Of a stretch of 27,148 nucleotides of DNA, positions 1 to 7,269 are shown piece after piece. The notes under the pieces are model-generated. The model was not told the origin of the DNA. It saw only the letters and a list, made by a program, of their open reading frames with translations, and ran no database searches. Position 1 is the first letter of the stretch; each line of letters starts with the position of its first letter. The DNA comes from an uncultured Variovorax sp. (GTDB taxonomy: Bacteria; Pseudomonadota; Gammaproteobacteria; Burkholderiales; Burkholderiaceae): positions 1 to 27,148 of the forward strand of contig CAMLCW010000020.1 in NCBI GenBank assembly GCA_946478645.1, read 5' to 3'. Position numbers and translations under genes: made by a program.

Positions 1-2443
1 CCAGCGCCAGCACCGCGCCCGCGGCCGCACCGCCGAGCGGCACGACGGGCGACGCGGTCCAGGTGAAATCGAACACGTAGCGCGCCAGGCCCCAGCCGAT
101 GGCCGACGCCACCACGCTCGCGAGAAAGCCCGCGAGCAGGCCCACGCCCGCGAGTTCGGCGCGCTGCACCTGGCGCAGCAGGCTCGCGCGCGCACCCACC
201 GCACGCATGACCGCGAACTCTCGCGCGCGCTCTTCGCGCGTGGCCGTGACTGCGGCGAACAACACCACCAGCCCCGCGGCGAGCGTGAAGCCGAACAGGA
301 ACTCCACCGCGCGGATCACCTGGTCGAGCACGCGCTGCACCTGGTTGATGGTGGCGCTCATGTCGACGTTGGTCACGTTCGGGAAGCTGCGCACGAGTGC
401 GTTGTCGAAACCCCGTGTCTCCGGGGCACGGAAGGCGCCCATGTAGGTCACGGGCACCTCGGGCAAGGCACTCACCGTGTACATCACGAAGAAGTTGGCA
501 TGCAGCGAGCCCCAGTCGACCTTGCGCAGCGACGTGATGCGCGCATCGTTCTGCATGCCGCCGATGTCGAAGCGCATCGTGTCGCCGAGCTTCAGGCCCA
601 GCGTCTCGGCCAGGCCTTCTTCCACGCTCACCTCGTTGGGCGCCTCGGGCGTCCATGCGCCGGCGACGATGCTGTTGTGCGGCGGCGCCTCGGCGCTGTT
701 GCTCAGGTTGAATTCGCGATCGACCAGGCGCTTGGCGCGGTCCTCGGTGTAGTCGTCGGGCGAAACCGGCTTGCCGTTCACGGCCACGAGCCGGCCGCGG
801 ATCATCGGATACCAGTCGAACTTGCCCACGCCGGCGTCGCGCAGGGTCTTCTGAAACGCCTCGCTCTGGTCGGGCATCACGTTGATCACGAAGCGGTTCG
901 GCGCGTCGGCCGGCGTGGCCTGGCGCCAGCTCGCCACGAGGTCGGTGCGCAGCAGCACCAGCAGCACCAGCGCGAGCAGGCCCACCGCGAGCGCGCTGAC
1001 CTGCACCACCGCATAGGCCGGCCGGGCCGAGATCTGGCGCGTGGCCAGCACCAGCCAGCGCGGCGCGGTGCTTTCGTTGACGCTGCGGCGAAGGATCTTC
1101 ACCGCGAGCCAGCTCAGGAGCGCGAACAGCGCCACCGCGCCCGCGAAGCCGCCCACCGCGATCAGGCCGAGCTTCAGGTCGCTGCTGGCCGCCACCAGCA
1201 GCGCCGCGAAGCCGGCCACGCCGATGCCGAGCACCGCGAGGGACGCGGGCTTGAGCCCGCCCACGTCGCGCCGGATCACGCGCAGCGGCGGCACCTTGGC
1301 GAGCTGCAGCACCGGCGGCAGCCCGAAGGCGAACAGCAGCGTCAGCCCCATGCCAAGCCCGAAGGCGGCGGGCCACAGCGTGGCCGCGGGCAGCGTGGTC
1401 TCGACCAGCCCCGAGAGCAGCACCACGAAGACGTAGTGCACGCCGAAACCGATCGCCACGCCAAGGCCGCTGGCCACGATGCCGACGATCGCGAACTCGA
1501 ACGCATAGGCCAGCGCGATGGTGCGCTGGCTCTGGCCCAGCACGCGCAGCATCGCGCAGTCGTCGAGGTGGTTCGCCGCAAAGCCGCGTGCCGCCAGCGC
1601 CACTGCCACGGCCGAGAGCAGCGCTGCGAGCAGCGCGACCAGACTCAGGAATTTCTCGGCGCGGTCCAGCGTCTGGCGCATTTCGGGCCGTCCGCCCTCG
1701 AACGAATCGAGCCGCACGCCGCGCAGTTCGCCCTTCTTGATGAGCGCTTCCGCCCAGTCGGAAAAGCGCTTCACGGCAGCATCGTCGCCTGCCACCGCGT
1801 AGCGGTAGCTCACGCGGCTCGCGGGTTGCACGAGCCCGGTGCGCGGCACGTCGGCCTGGTTGAGCATCACGCGCGGCGAAAAGCTCATGAAGCCCGCGCC
1901 CCGGTCGGGCTCGAGCGTGATCACGCGGCCGATGCGAAGCCCCGCATCGCCAAGCAGCAGCGTGTCGCCGATCGCGAGCCCGAGCGAATCGAGCAGCGAC
2001 GCGTCGACCCAGGCCTCGCCCGGCGGCGGGATGTCGCGCGTGATGGCGCCGGTGCCATCGGCCGTGTTCGCGGTCTGCAGGTTGCCGCGCAGCGGATAGC
2101 CCGCGGTCACCGCCTTCAGCGCCACCAGCTTGCTCGCGCCGCCCTGCGCCTCGTCGGCGCGCGCCATGGTCGGGAAGCCGTAAGTGCTCGTGCCTTCGAG
2201 CCCGACGGCGCGGGCCTGGGCAACGAAGCTCTCGGGCGTGGGGTTGTCGCTCACCACCACCGCATCGCCGCCGAGCAGTTGCCGCGCGTCGCGCTGCAGC
2301 CCGCCCTGCAGCCGGTCGGCGAAGAAGCCGACCGCCGTGAGTGCGGCCACGGCCAGCAGCACGGCAACGATCAAGAGGCGCAGTTCGCCGGCGCGCAGAT
2401 CGCGCCGAAGGGTGCGCCAGCCAAGGCGGAGGGGGGCATTCAT
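1..2443 (-). CDS. FtsX-family ABC transporter permease (YbbP-like), 3' end cut by window edge
   Basis: The frame stays open from an ATG at 2443 to the window edge, giving 814 codons; roughly the last few dozen residues should lie outside. The start MNAPLRLGWRTLRRDLRAGE is followed by a hydrophobic segment (about residues 22-42), a long extracytoplasmic domain, a first FtsX block (about 250-375), further helices and a second domain (about 450-700), and a final FtsX block from about 700 with the conserved EFAVMRAVGA motif. Two FtsX blocks and about 840 residues fit the YbbP family, the membrane partner of the ATPase YbbA, thought to act in lipoprotein or lysophospholipid-related export. The ATPase is not in the window and may lie beyond the left edge. 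The gene is divergent to the LysR gene. Family assignment is firm; substrate is unknown. Confidence 0.85.
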   Translation of the reverse strand, partial: MNAPLRLGWRTLRRDLRAGELRLLIVAVLLAVAALTAVGFFADRLQGGLQRDARQLLGGDAVVVSDNPTPESFVAQARAVGLEGTSTYGFPTMARADEAQGGASKLVALKAVTAGYPLRGNLQTANTADGTGAITRDIPPPGEAWVDASLLDSLGLAIGDTLLLGDAGLRIGRVITLEPDRGAGFMSFSPRVMLNQADVPRTGLVQPASRVSYRYAVAGDDAAVKRFSDWAEALIKKGELRGVRLDSFEGGRPEMRQTLDRAEKFLSLVALLAALLSAVAVALAARGFAANHLDDCAMLRVLGQSQRTIALAYAFEFAIVGIVASGLGVAIGFGVHYVFVVLLSGLVETTLPAATLWPAAFGLGMGLTLLFAFGLPPVLQLAKVPPLRVIRRDVGGLKPASLAVLGIGVAGFAALLVAASSDLKLGLIAVGGFAGAVALFALLSWLAVKILRRSVNESTAPRWLVLATRQISARPAYAVVQVSALAVGLLALVLLVLLRTDLVASWRQATPADAPNRFVINVMPDQSEAFQKTLRDAGVGKFDWYPMIRGRLVAVNGKPVSPDDYTEDRAKRLVDREFNLSNSAEAPPHNSIVAGAWTPEAPNEVSVEEGLAETLGLKLGDTMRFDIGGMQNDARITSLRKVDWGSLHANFFVMYTVSALPEVPVTYMGAFRAPETRGFDNALVRSFPNVTNVDMSATINQVQRVLDQVIRAVEFLFGFTLAAGLVVLFAAVTATREERAREFAVMRAVGARASLLRQVQRAELAGVGLLAGFLASVVASAIGWGLARYVFDFTWTASPVVPLGGAAAGAVLAL

Positions 2444-2479
2444 GGGCGAGACGATAGCCGAGGCGGAGCGCCGGTCCCA

Positions 2480-2500
2480 TTTCGGGGTCTCTGGACGAAA
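2480..2500. promoter_or_regulatory. Dyad TTTCG-N11-CGAAA in the permease/lysR divergent intergenic region
   Basis: Five-base perfect arms, 2480-2484 and 2496-2500, are separated by 11 bases and lie about 52 bp upstream of the lysR start. LysR-type regulators commonly bind interrupted dyads in the divergent region next to their own gene. Short dyads also occur by chance, and the strict T-N11-A geometry is not met by the arms themselves, so this is only a candidate operator. Nothing else clear was seen in the 109-bp gap. Confidence 0.25.
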
Positions 2501-2552
2501 GCCAGGGCCAGGCAGAGTTGCTCTTTCCGCCCATCCTCGACATGCTTTGACA

Positions 2553-3488
2553 ATGATCACCGAGCTCAAGACCTTCATCGCCGTTTGCAAGTACGGCACG
2601 TTTGCATCGGCCGGCGCGCACGTAGGCCTGACTCAGTCGGCCGTGAGCAGCCAGATCCGGCGTATCGAGGAAAGCCTGGGCTTCTCCTTGTTCGACCGAA
2701 CCGGACGCTCTGCGACGCTCAACAGTGCCGGCCAGACGGTGCATGAGCGGGCGGAGGCCATTTGCGCGCTTTACGCAAAGCTGGGCGACCCGCCCGATGA
2801 CCCGTCGACGCGCGGTTTGTTGCGCCTGGGTGCCATCGCCTCAGCGCAGCCGACACTGGTTGTGCGGGCGCTCGAGAACCTGCAGAAAAAGCTTCCACGG
2901 GTTCGCGTCCATGTGACGCCGGGCGTGTCGCTGCGCCTGATGGACGATCTGGACGCCGGAAAGATCGATGCGGCCGTGATGATTCGACCACCGTTCGGCA
3001 TGCCGCCAGACATGACCTGGCAGGCGCTGTGCCACGAACCCTTTGTGCTGATCGCCCGGAAGGATGGCTCGCACCGGAAAGACTGGCGTGCGTTGCTGGC
3101 GTCGCAGCCCTTTCTTCGGTACGAGCGCGCCTCGTTCGGCGGCCGCATGGTGCAAGCCTTTCTGCGACGCCAAGGCATCACGGTGGAGGAGGCGATCGAA
3201 CTGGACGAGATCTCCGGCCTCATCCAGCTGGCCGCAAACGGCGCGGGCGTCGCGCTCGTACCGCTGGTCGAAGCCCATCTGCCGTTGCCCGACAGCGTCC
3301 GCATGGTGTCTTTGGGCGAAGACACCTTCTATCGGGAAATCGGGTTGCTCCAGCGGCGCGCCGGCACGAGCTCGCCGATCGTGACCCAGTTCTCGCACTG
3401 CCTGGTGGAGGCTTCGCAGGCCGCCGCCCCCCACCCAGGAGCGCCGCGCAGCAAGTCGAGCAAGGCTCGTCAGCGCACCCGCGCTTAG
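2553..3488 (+). CDS. LysR-family transcriptional regulator
   Basis: This 311-residue protein is a cytoplasmic DNA-binding regulator, usually tetrameric and controlled by a small-molecule co-inducer. The N-terminal winged helix-turn-helix spans about residues 1-62 with the typical LTQSAVSSQIRRIEESLG helix and the following LFDRTGRSATLNSAG wing. Residues about 90-290 form the periplasmic-binding-like effector domain. The reading frame is open upstream to 2184, but ATG 2553 places the MITELKTFIAVCKYGTF start exactly where LysR proteins begin. No clear ribosome binding site precedes it, so a leaderless or short-leader transcript is possible. The C-terminal tail (about the last 20 residues) is rich in Ser, Lys and Arg and looks unstructured. 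The stop overlaps that of the convergent binding-protein gene. Targets are not known; the adjacent solute-binding/VOC pair or the permease are candidates. Confidence 0.9.
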   Translation: MITELKTFIAVCKYGTFASAGAHVGLTQSAVSSQIRRIEESLGFSLFDRTGRSATLNSAGQTVHERAEAICALYAKLGDPPDDPSTRGLLRLGAIASAQPTLVVRALENLQKKLPRVRVHVTPGVSLRLMDDLDAGKIDAAVMIRPPFGMPPDMTWQALCHEPFVLIARKDGSHRKDWRALLASQPFLRYERASFGGRMVQAFLRRQGITVEEAIELDEISGLIQLAANGAGVALVPLVEAHLPLPDSVRMVSLGEDTFYREIGLLQRRAGTSSPIVTQFSHCLVEASQAAAPHPGAPRSKSSKARQRTRA

Positions 3489-4384
3489 CGTCCCTCGTAC
3501 GCCTCCATCGGTCTGTCGCTGGGTTTGGCCCACGCAGCCTTGGTCATCTCGTTCGCAGGCAGGCCCACGACTGCGTTTTGCGGCGGGATCGGTTTCAGAA
3601 ACCACTTGTCATAAATCCGCGCGGCCTCGCCACTTTTCGCCAGCGACACGATGCTCCGGTCGACCTCTTGCTTGAAGGCCGGATCACCCTTCGGCAGCAT
3701 GATGGCGATGGGTTCAGTGCTCAGTATTTGGTCCAGCAGCCTGTATTGCGCGGGGTCCTTGGTCTTGGCGATCAGCGTCGCCAGAATCTGGCCGTCTGCC
3801 ACGAAGGCGTCGGCGCGACCCGTCTCGAGCAACAGAAAGCCTTCGCTGTTGTCTTTGGCGGAGACCTCGGTCGCGTCGCTCTTCAATCTACGCAGTAATT
3901 GCACGGACGTGCTGCCCGTCGTCGCCGCCACAGTCTTGCCCTGCAAGTGCATTGTCGAAGTGATGCCGGACGCCGCCTTGACCGCAACGCGCACGCCCTC
4001 GACGTACAGCGTCGGGGCAAAGGCGACGTCTCGCTGGCGTGCGGCATTGTTGGTCGTCGTTCCGCACTCGATGTCGACCGTGCCGTTTTGAACCAGCGGA
4101 ATGCGGTTCTGCGGCGTGACCAGTTGGTACTTCACCTCCAATTTGTCGAGCTGAAGCGTCTTCTTCAAGTCTGCGATCACGCGCTCGCAGACTTCGACAT
4201 GGAAGCCGGTGTACTTGCCCGACCCCACGGCGAATGACATGGCGCCCGACGCATCGCGGACGCCGACTGTGATGACGCCCGAGTCCTTGATCTTCTTCAA
4301 GGTGTCGGTCTGCGCAGCCGCCGACCCGGCAAAGGACAGCAAGGCAGTGGCAAGGCTTGCGAGAACCAGCGATTTCGTTTTCAT
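3485..4384 (-). CDS. Amino-acid ABC transporter substrate-binding protein (GltI-like, glutamate/aspartate family)
   Basis: This 299-residue periplasmic protein would capture a polar amino acid for an ABC importer. A Sec signal peptide covers about residues 1-24 (ends SFAGSAAA, cleavage near QT). The mature part opens with LKKIKDSGVITVGVRDASG, and the ligand-cleft segments VDIECGTTTNNAARQRDVAF and TGSTSVQLLRRLK match family 3 binding proteins of the GltI type. The frame runs open upstream, but ATG 4384 gives the signal peptide and has a GAGGGTG ribosome site; the longer reading is a shadow of the VOC gene. It lies 11 bp after that gene, so the two are probably co-transcribed. No permease or ATPase partners are present, making it an orphan binding protein. 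Its exact ligand cannot be told from sequence. Confidence 0.88.
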   Translation of the reverse strand: MKTKSLVLASLATALLSFAGSAAAQTDTLKKIKDSGVITVGVRDASGAMSFAVGSGKYTGFHVEVCERVIADLKKTLQLDKLEVKYQLVTPQNRIPLVQNGTVDIECGTTTNNAARQRDVAFAPTLYVEGVRVAVKAASGITSTMHLQGKTVAATTGSTSVQLLRRLKSDATEVSAKDNSEGFLLLETGRADAFVADGQILATLIAKTKDPAQYRLLDQILSTEPIAIMLPKGDPAFKQEVDRSIVSLAKSGEAARIYDKWFLKPIPPQNAVVGLPANEMTKAAWAKPSDRPMEAYEGR

Positions 4385-4395
4385 CGAAGCACCCT

Positions 4396-4827
4396 CTATT
4401 TGGCGAACAGCGAGCCGAGGTCGGCGAAGGACTTCATTTCGATGGCATTGCCCGACGGGTCGAGGAAGAACATGGTCGCTTGTTCGCCGGGCTCGCCCTT
4501 GAAGCGGATGTACGGCTCGATGACGAAGTCGGTCTTGTTCGCCACCAGCTTGTCGGCTATGGCCTGCCATTGCGCCATCGGCAAGATGGCGCCGAAATGC
4601 CTCACCGGCACGTCGTGGCCGTCCACGGCGCTGCTCTGCTTGTGCCCACACTCTTCTGGTGCCAGATGCGCCACGATCTGGTGGCCGTAGAAGTCGAAGT
4701 CGACCCACTCCGGAGCACTGCGGCCTTCAGGACACCCCAGCAGGTCGCCGTAGAAGGCACGTGCTTCTGCGATGTCGCGCACAGGGAAGGCAAGGTGAAA
4801 CGGGATGCGTTGCGATGGCTCGGTCAT
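4396..4827 (-). CDS. VOC (glyoxalase/dioxygenase fold) family protein
   Basis: The 143-residue protein has the two beta-alpha-beta-beta-beta modules of the vicinal oxygen chelate fold: [20 protein letters not shown] opens the first, and [17 protein letters not shown] closes the second. His11, His77 (in VPVRHFG) and Glu130 occupy the usual metal-ligand positions, so it is probably a metal-dependent lyase, isomerase, dioxygenase or resistance protein; which one cannot be read from the sequence. The ATG at 4827 is preceded by an AGAGGA ribosome site. It is the first gene of a two-gene unit with the downstream binding protein and is divergent from the flavin reductase. A small-molecule catabolic role is inferred from these neighbours only. 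Confidence 0.85.
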   Translation of the reverse strand: MTEPSQRIPFHLAFPVRDIAEARAFYGDLLGCPEGRSAPEWVDFDFYGHQIVAHLAPEECGHKQSSAVDGHDVPVRHFGAILPMAQWQAIADKLVANKTDFVIEPYIRFKGEPGEQATMFFLDPSGNAIEMKSFADLGSLFAK

Positions 4828-4987
4828 GGTGTCCTCTTGATAGCGTGGTTCAGGGTCAGGCGACTTTAAGAAGCTGAAGCCATAAGCGAAAGCGATATAA
4901 ATTCGATCTCAGCAACACATTTCGTGGTGCTCGCATCCGGTCTGCGCTGCAGCACGGCGTTGTCTTTCCTGATGTCCAATCGCCGAC
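4828..4987. other. Divergent intergenic region between the VOC gene and flavin reductase
   Basis: This 160-bp region must hold promoters for both directions. An AT-richer patch at about 4881-4910, in otherwise GC-rich DNA, is the most likely promoter or operator core. The pentamers CGAAA (4887-4891) and TTTCG (4920-4924) recur here in the opposite order to the dyad near lysR. No confident -35/-10 pair or terminator could be assigned. Confidence 0.3.
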
Positions 4988-5578
4988 ATGCCGAACACCC
5001 ACAATTTCCTTCCCGTCGCGCTGGCGCATGCCTGTCGCCTCCTCAACCATGGCCCGACCGTGCTGGTCACCAGTTCGGACGGCACCCGCCGCAACATCAT
5101 GGCGGCGGCTTGGTCGATGCCGGTGGAATTCACGCCGCCGCGCATTGCCGTTGTCATCGACAAACAGACTTTCACCCGCGAGTTGATTGCGGCCAGCGGC
5201 ACCTTCGCCATCTGCCTGCCCGGTCGCGCTCTGGTCGACCTGACCTATGCAGTCGGCAGCACGAGCGGTCGAACGCTGGACAAATTCGAACACTTCGGCC
5301 TCGGCTCCGAAACCAGTTCAGTGCTCGCGCTGCCCGTGCTGACGACCGGTTGCTCGGCTTGGCTTGAATGCCGGCTGATTCCCGAGCGGCACGCTGAAGA
5401 CGCGTATGACACCTGCTTCGCCGAGGTCGTCGGCGCGGCCGCCGATGCGCGCATCTTCAGGGACGGGCACTGGCTTTTCGATGAGGGCAATGCGGCGCTG
5501 CAGACGATTCATCACCTCGGCGGGGGCAATTTCGCCTTTGCGGGCGATGTGGTGCGCGCCGTAGCCGCCAATTCTTGA
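4988..5578 (+). CDS. Flavin reductase family protein (FMN-binding split barrel)
   Basis: This 196-residue cytoplasmic protein matches the flavin reductase/DIM6-NTAB family, which binds FMN and often supplies reduced flavin to a monooxygenase. The recognisable segments are the N-terminal VLVTSSDGTRRNIMAAAWSM strand-turn, the PPRIAVVIDKQTFTRELI segment, and the SGTFAICLP stretch before the barrel's second half. The C-terminal half carries GHWLFDEGNAALQTIHHLGG, typical of this subgroup. ATG 4988 gives a normal family start although no strong ribosome site is visible. No partner oxygenase is in the window; the divergent VOC protein is the only plausible neighbour enzyme. It could instead act alone as an FMN-dependent oxidoreductase. 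Confidence 0.85.
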   Translation: MPNTHNFLPVALAHACRLLNHGPTVLVTSSDGTRRNIMAAAWSMPVEFTPPRIAVVIDKQTFTRELIAASGTFAICLPGRALVDLTYAVGSTSGRTLDKFEHFGLGSETSSVLALPVLTTGCSAWLECRLIPERHAEDAYDTCFAEVVGAAADARIFRDGHWLFDEGNAALQTIHHLGGGNFAFAGDVVRAVAANS

Positions 5579-5587
5579 GCAGAAGGA

Positions 5588-5611
5588 GGGCTAACCCGGT
5601 TAGGAGAGCCC
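5588..5611. promoter_or_regulatory. Inverted repeat with perfect core CTAACC-C-GGTTAG
   Basis: The 13-base core (5591-5603) is a perfect palindrome around one central base. It is nested within GGGCT (5588-5592) and AGCCC (5607-5611). It lies 10 bp after the flavin reductase stop and about 70 bp before the peptidase start. There is no following T-tract, so it is either a weak terminator hairpin or an operator for the peptidase gene. Confidence 0.35.
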
Positions 5612-5682
5612 GCCATTAGCATGCTCCCAACGCGTCGCACACAACAGCACGACGGTACCAACAAAAAAGGGAGATCATTTCC

Positions 5683-7077
5683 ATGTCGATCCAGTTCAGG
5701 AAACCCACACCCGGCGCCGTGCCCATCCACGTCGTCGACCGCGCCGGGCTGGCCGCCGCGATGCAGCGCACCGATGCAAACACGCGGCGCTGGCTCACGG
5801 ACCATGGCTTCGACGGCAAGCCGGGGAGCATTGTCCTGGTGCCCGACGCCCGTGCTGCCCTGGGCAGCGTGTGGGCCGGCGTGACTGCGCCCAACCATCC
5901 ACATGCGCTGGCCGCATTGCCGGGCGGCCTTCCTCCGGGCACCTATCGGCTCGGCAGCGACGGGCTGGCACTCGACGCCCAGGCCGCGGCACTGTCGTGG
6001 CGGCTCGGGGCATACCGCTATACCCGCTACAAGACTGGAACGCGTGCGACGGCCGCGCCCACACTGCAGCTGGCGCCCACTGCGGCGGCCCGGCGCGGCG
6101 CGCTCCTGGCCGACGCGGTCTGCCTGGTGCGTGACCTGGTCAATGCGCCGGCCGAAGATCTGGGGCCGGTCGAACTCGGCGAAGCGGCCCGTGCGCTCGC
6201 GCAGACCTTCGGCGCCAGTTGCCGGCAGATCGTCGGGGACCGGCTGCTCGGCGCGGGCTTCCCTGCCATCCACGCCGTGGGCCGCGCCTCGACACGCGCA
6301 CCGCGCCTGATCGAACTCACCTGGGGACCGCCGCGCGCGCGTGCGGTCACGATCGTCGGCAAGGGCGTGTGCTTCGACACCGGCGGCCTCGACCTGAAAA
6401 CCGCCGATGGCATGCGCATGATGAAGAAGGACATGGGCGGCGCCGCCCACGCGCTGGCGCTCGCCCAACTGGTGATGGCAAGCGGTTTGCCGGTACGGCT
6501 GCGGGTGCTGATCCCGGCCGTGGACAACGCGGTGGCCGGCAACGCCATGCGTCCGGGCGACGTGATCCGCACGCGCACCGGGCGCACGGTAGAGGTCGGC
6601 AACACCGACGCCGAAGGTCGGCTAGTGCTGTGCGACGCGCTGGCCTACGGCGCCGAACGCAAACCCGAGCTGATGATCGACCTGGCCACCCTCACCGGGG
6701 CCGCGCGCGTCGCGCTGGGTCCGCGCTTGCCGGCGCTCTACTGCCGTGACATGGCACTGGCGCGTGCGCTGGTCGATCGCGGACTGTCGCTGCACGACCC
6801 GGTGTGGCACCTGCCGCTGTGGGAGGACTATCACGCCTTCCTCGACAGCGACGTGGCCGATGTGGCCAATGTCGGCCGCGGTCCGTTCGCCGGATCGATC
6901 CTGGCGGCGCTGTTCCTCGCCGATTTCGTGCCGTCGGAGATCGACTGGCTGCATCTGGACCTGTACGCATGGAACGAACTCCGGCGCCCCGGTGTGCCGA
7001 TCGGCGGCGAAGCCCAGGGACTGATGACGCTGCTGGCCTACCTCGAGCAGCGCTTCGGCGTGCCAAGCACAGCCTGA
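5683..7077 (+). CDS. M17 family leucyl aminopeptidase-type metallopeptidase
   Basis: This 464-residue protein removes N-terminal residues from peptides with a two-metal centre and would act in the cytoplasm as a hexamer. The catalytic half is intact: VGKGVCFDTGGLDLK gives Lys227, Asp232 and catalytic Lys239, MKKDMGG gives Asp250, and the family signature NTDAEGRL gives Asp309, Glu311 and Arg313. The spacing between these residues is the same as in PepA. The N-terminal domain is shorter than in PepA (464 versus about 503 residues overall). ATG 5683 follows a GGGAG ribosome site. The downstream peptide transporter operon suggests it degrades imported peptides, although the 192-bp gap may mean a separate transcript. 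Confidence 0.93.
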   Translation: MSIQFRKPTPGAVPIHVVDRAGLAAAMQRTDANTRRWLTDHGFDGKPGSIVLVPDARAALGSVWAGVTAPNHPHALAALPGGLPPGTYRLGSDGLALDAQAAALSWRLGAYRYTRYKTGTRATAAPTLQLAPTAAARRGALLADAVCLVRDLVNAPAEDLGPVELGEAARALAQTFGASCRQIVGDRLLGAGFPAIHAVGRASTRAPRLIELTWGPPRARAVTIVGKGVCFDTGGLDLKTADGMRMMKKDMGGAAHALALAQLVMASGLPVRLRVLIPAVDNAVAGNAMRPGDVIRTRTGRTVEVGNTDAEGRLVLCDALAYGAERKPELMIDLATLTGAARVALGPRLPALYCRDMALARALVDRGLSLHDPVWHLPLWEDYHAFLDSDVADVANVGRGPFAGSILAALFLADFVPSEIDWLHLDLYAWNELRRPGVPIGGEAQGLMTLLAYLEQRFGVPSTA

Positions 7078-7104
7078 TCCATTAGGATTTCTGATGTATC
7101 TGCT

Positions 7105-7132
7105 GGCAGCGGTTTAAGCCACGCCCGCTGCC
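7105..7132 (+). other. GC-rich hairpin after the peptidase gene
   Basis: An 8-bp perfect stem, GGCAGCGG (7105-7112) with CCGCTGCC (7125-7132), encloses a 12-base loop and starts 28 bp beyond the peptidase stop. No T-run follows, so an intrinsic terminator is not established; it could stabilise the transcript end or attenuate readthrough into the transporter genes. Confidence 0.4.
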
Positions 7133-7187
7133 CTGCCCGTACCATCTTCAGGCAGACCGAAAGTTCTCATTCATTTACATGGGTGAG

Positions 7188-7224
7188 CCGTGGACGCCCC
7201 GGCGGCGCCCGCAGAGCGCCACGG
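7188..7224 (+). other. Long hairpin in the leader of the peptide-binding protein gene
   Basis: CCGTGG-A-CGC (7188-7197) pairs with GCGCCACGG (7216-7224), a nine-pair stem with one bulged A and a very GC-rich loop. It lies about 45 bp before the start codon at 7270, so it would fold in the 5' leader of the transporter mRNA. It matches no riboswitch class I recognise. Confidence 0.4.
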
Positions 7225-7269
7225 TAACGAGAACCGATCGGGTTATTCAAAAACTCATCAGGGGGACTT

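Noticed and set aside
2184..2552. N-terminal extension of the LysR protein
   Set aside because: The extension overlaps the divergent permease gene, and the helix-turn-helix begins directly after the ATG at 2553.
500..2746. 748-codon plus-strand open frame
   Set aside because: It is antisense to the FtsX permease frame, is rich in His/Arg/Gln/Ala of the kind produced by high-GC shadow frames, and has no recognisable domain.
4385..4708. N-terminal extension of the amino-acid binding protein
   Set aside because: The extra codons overlap the VOC gene in another frame, and the signal peptide and ribosome site place the start at 4384.
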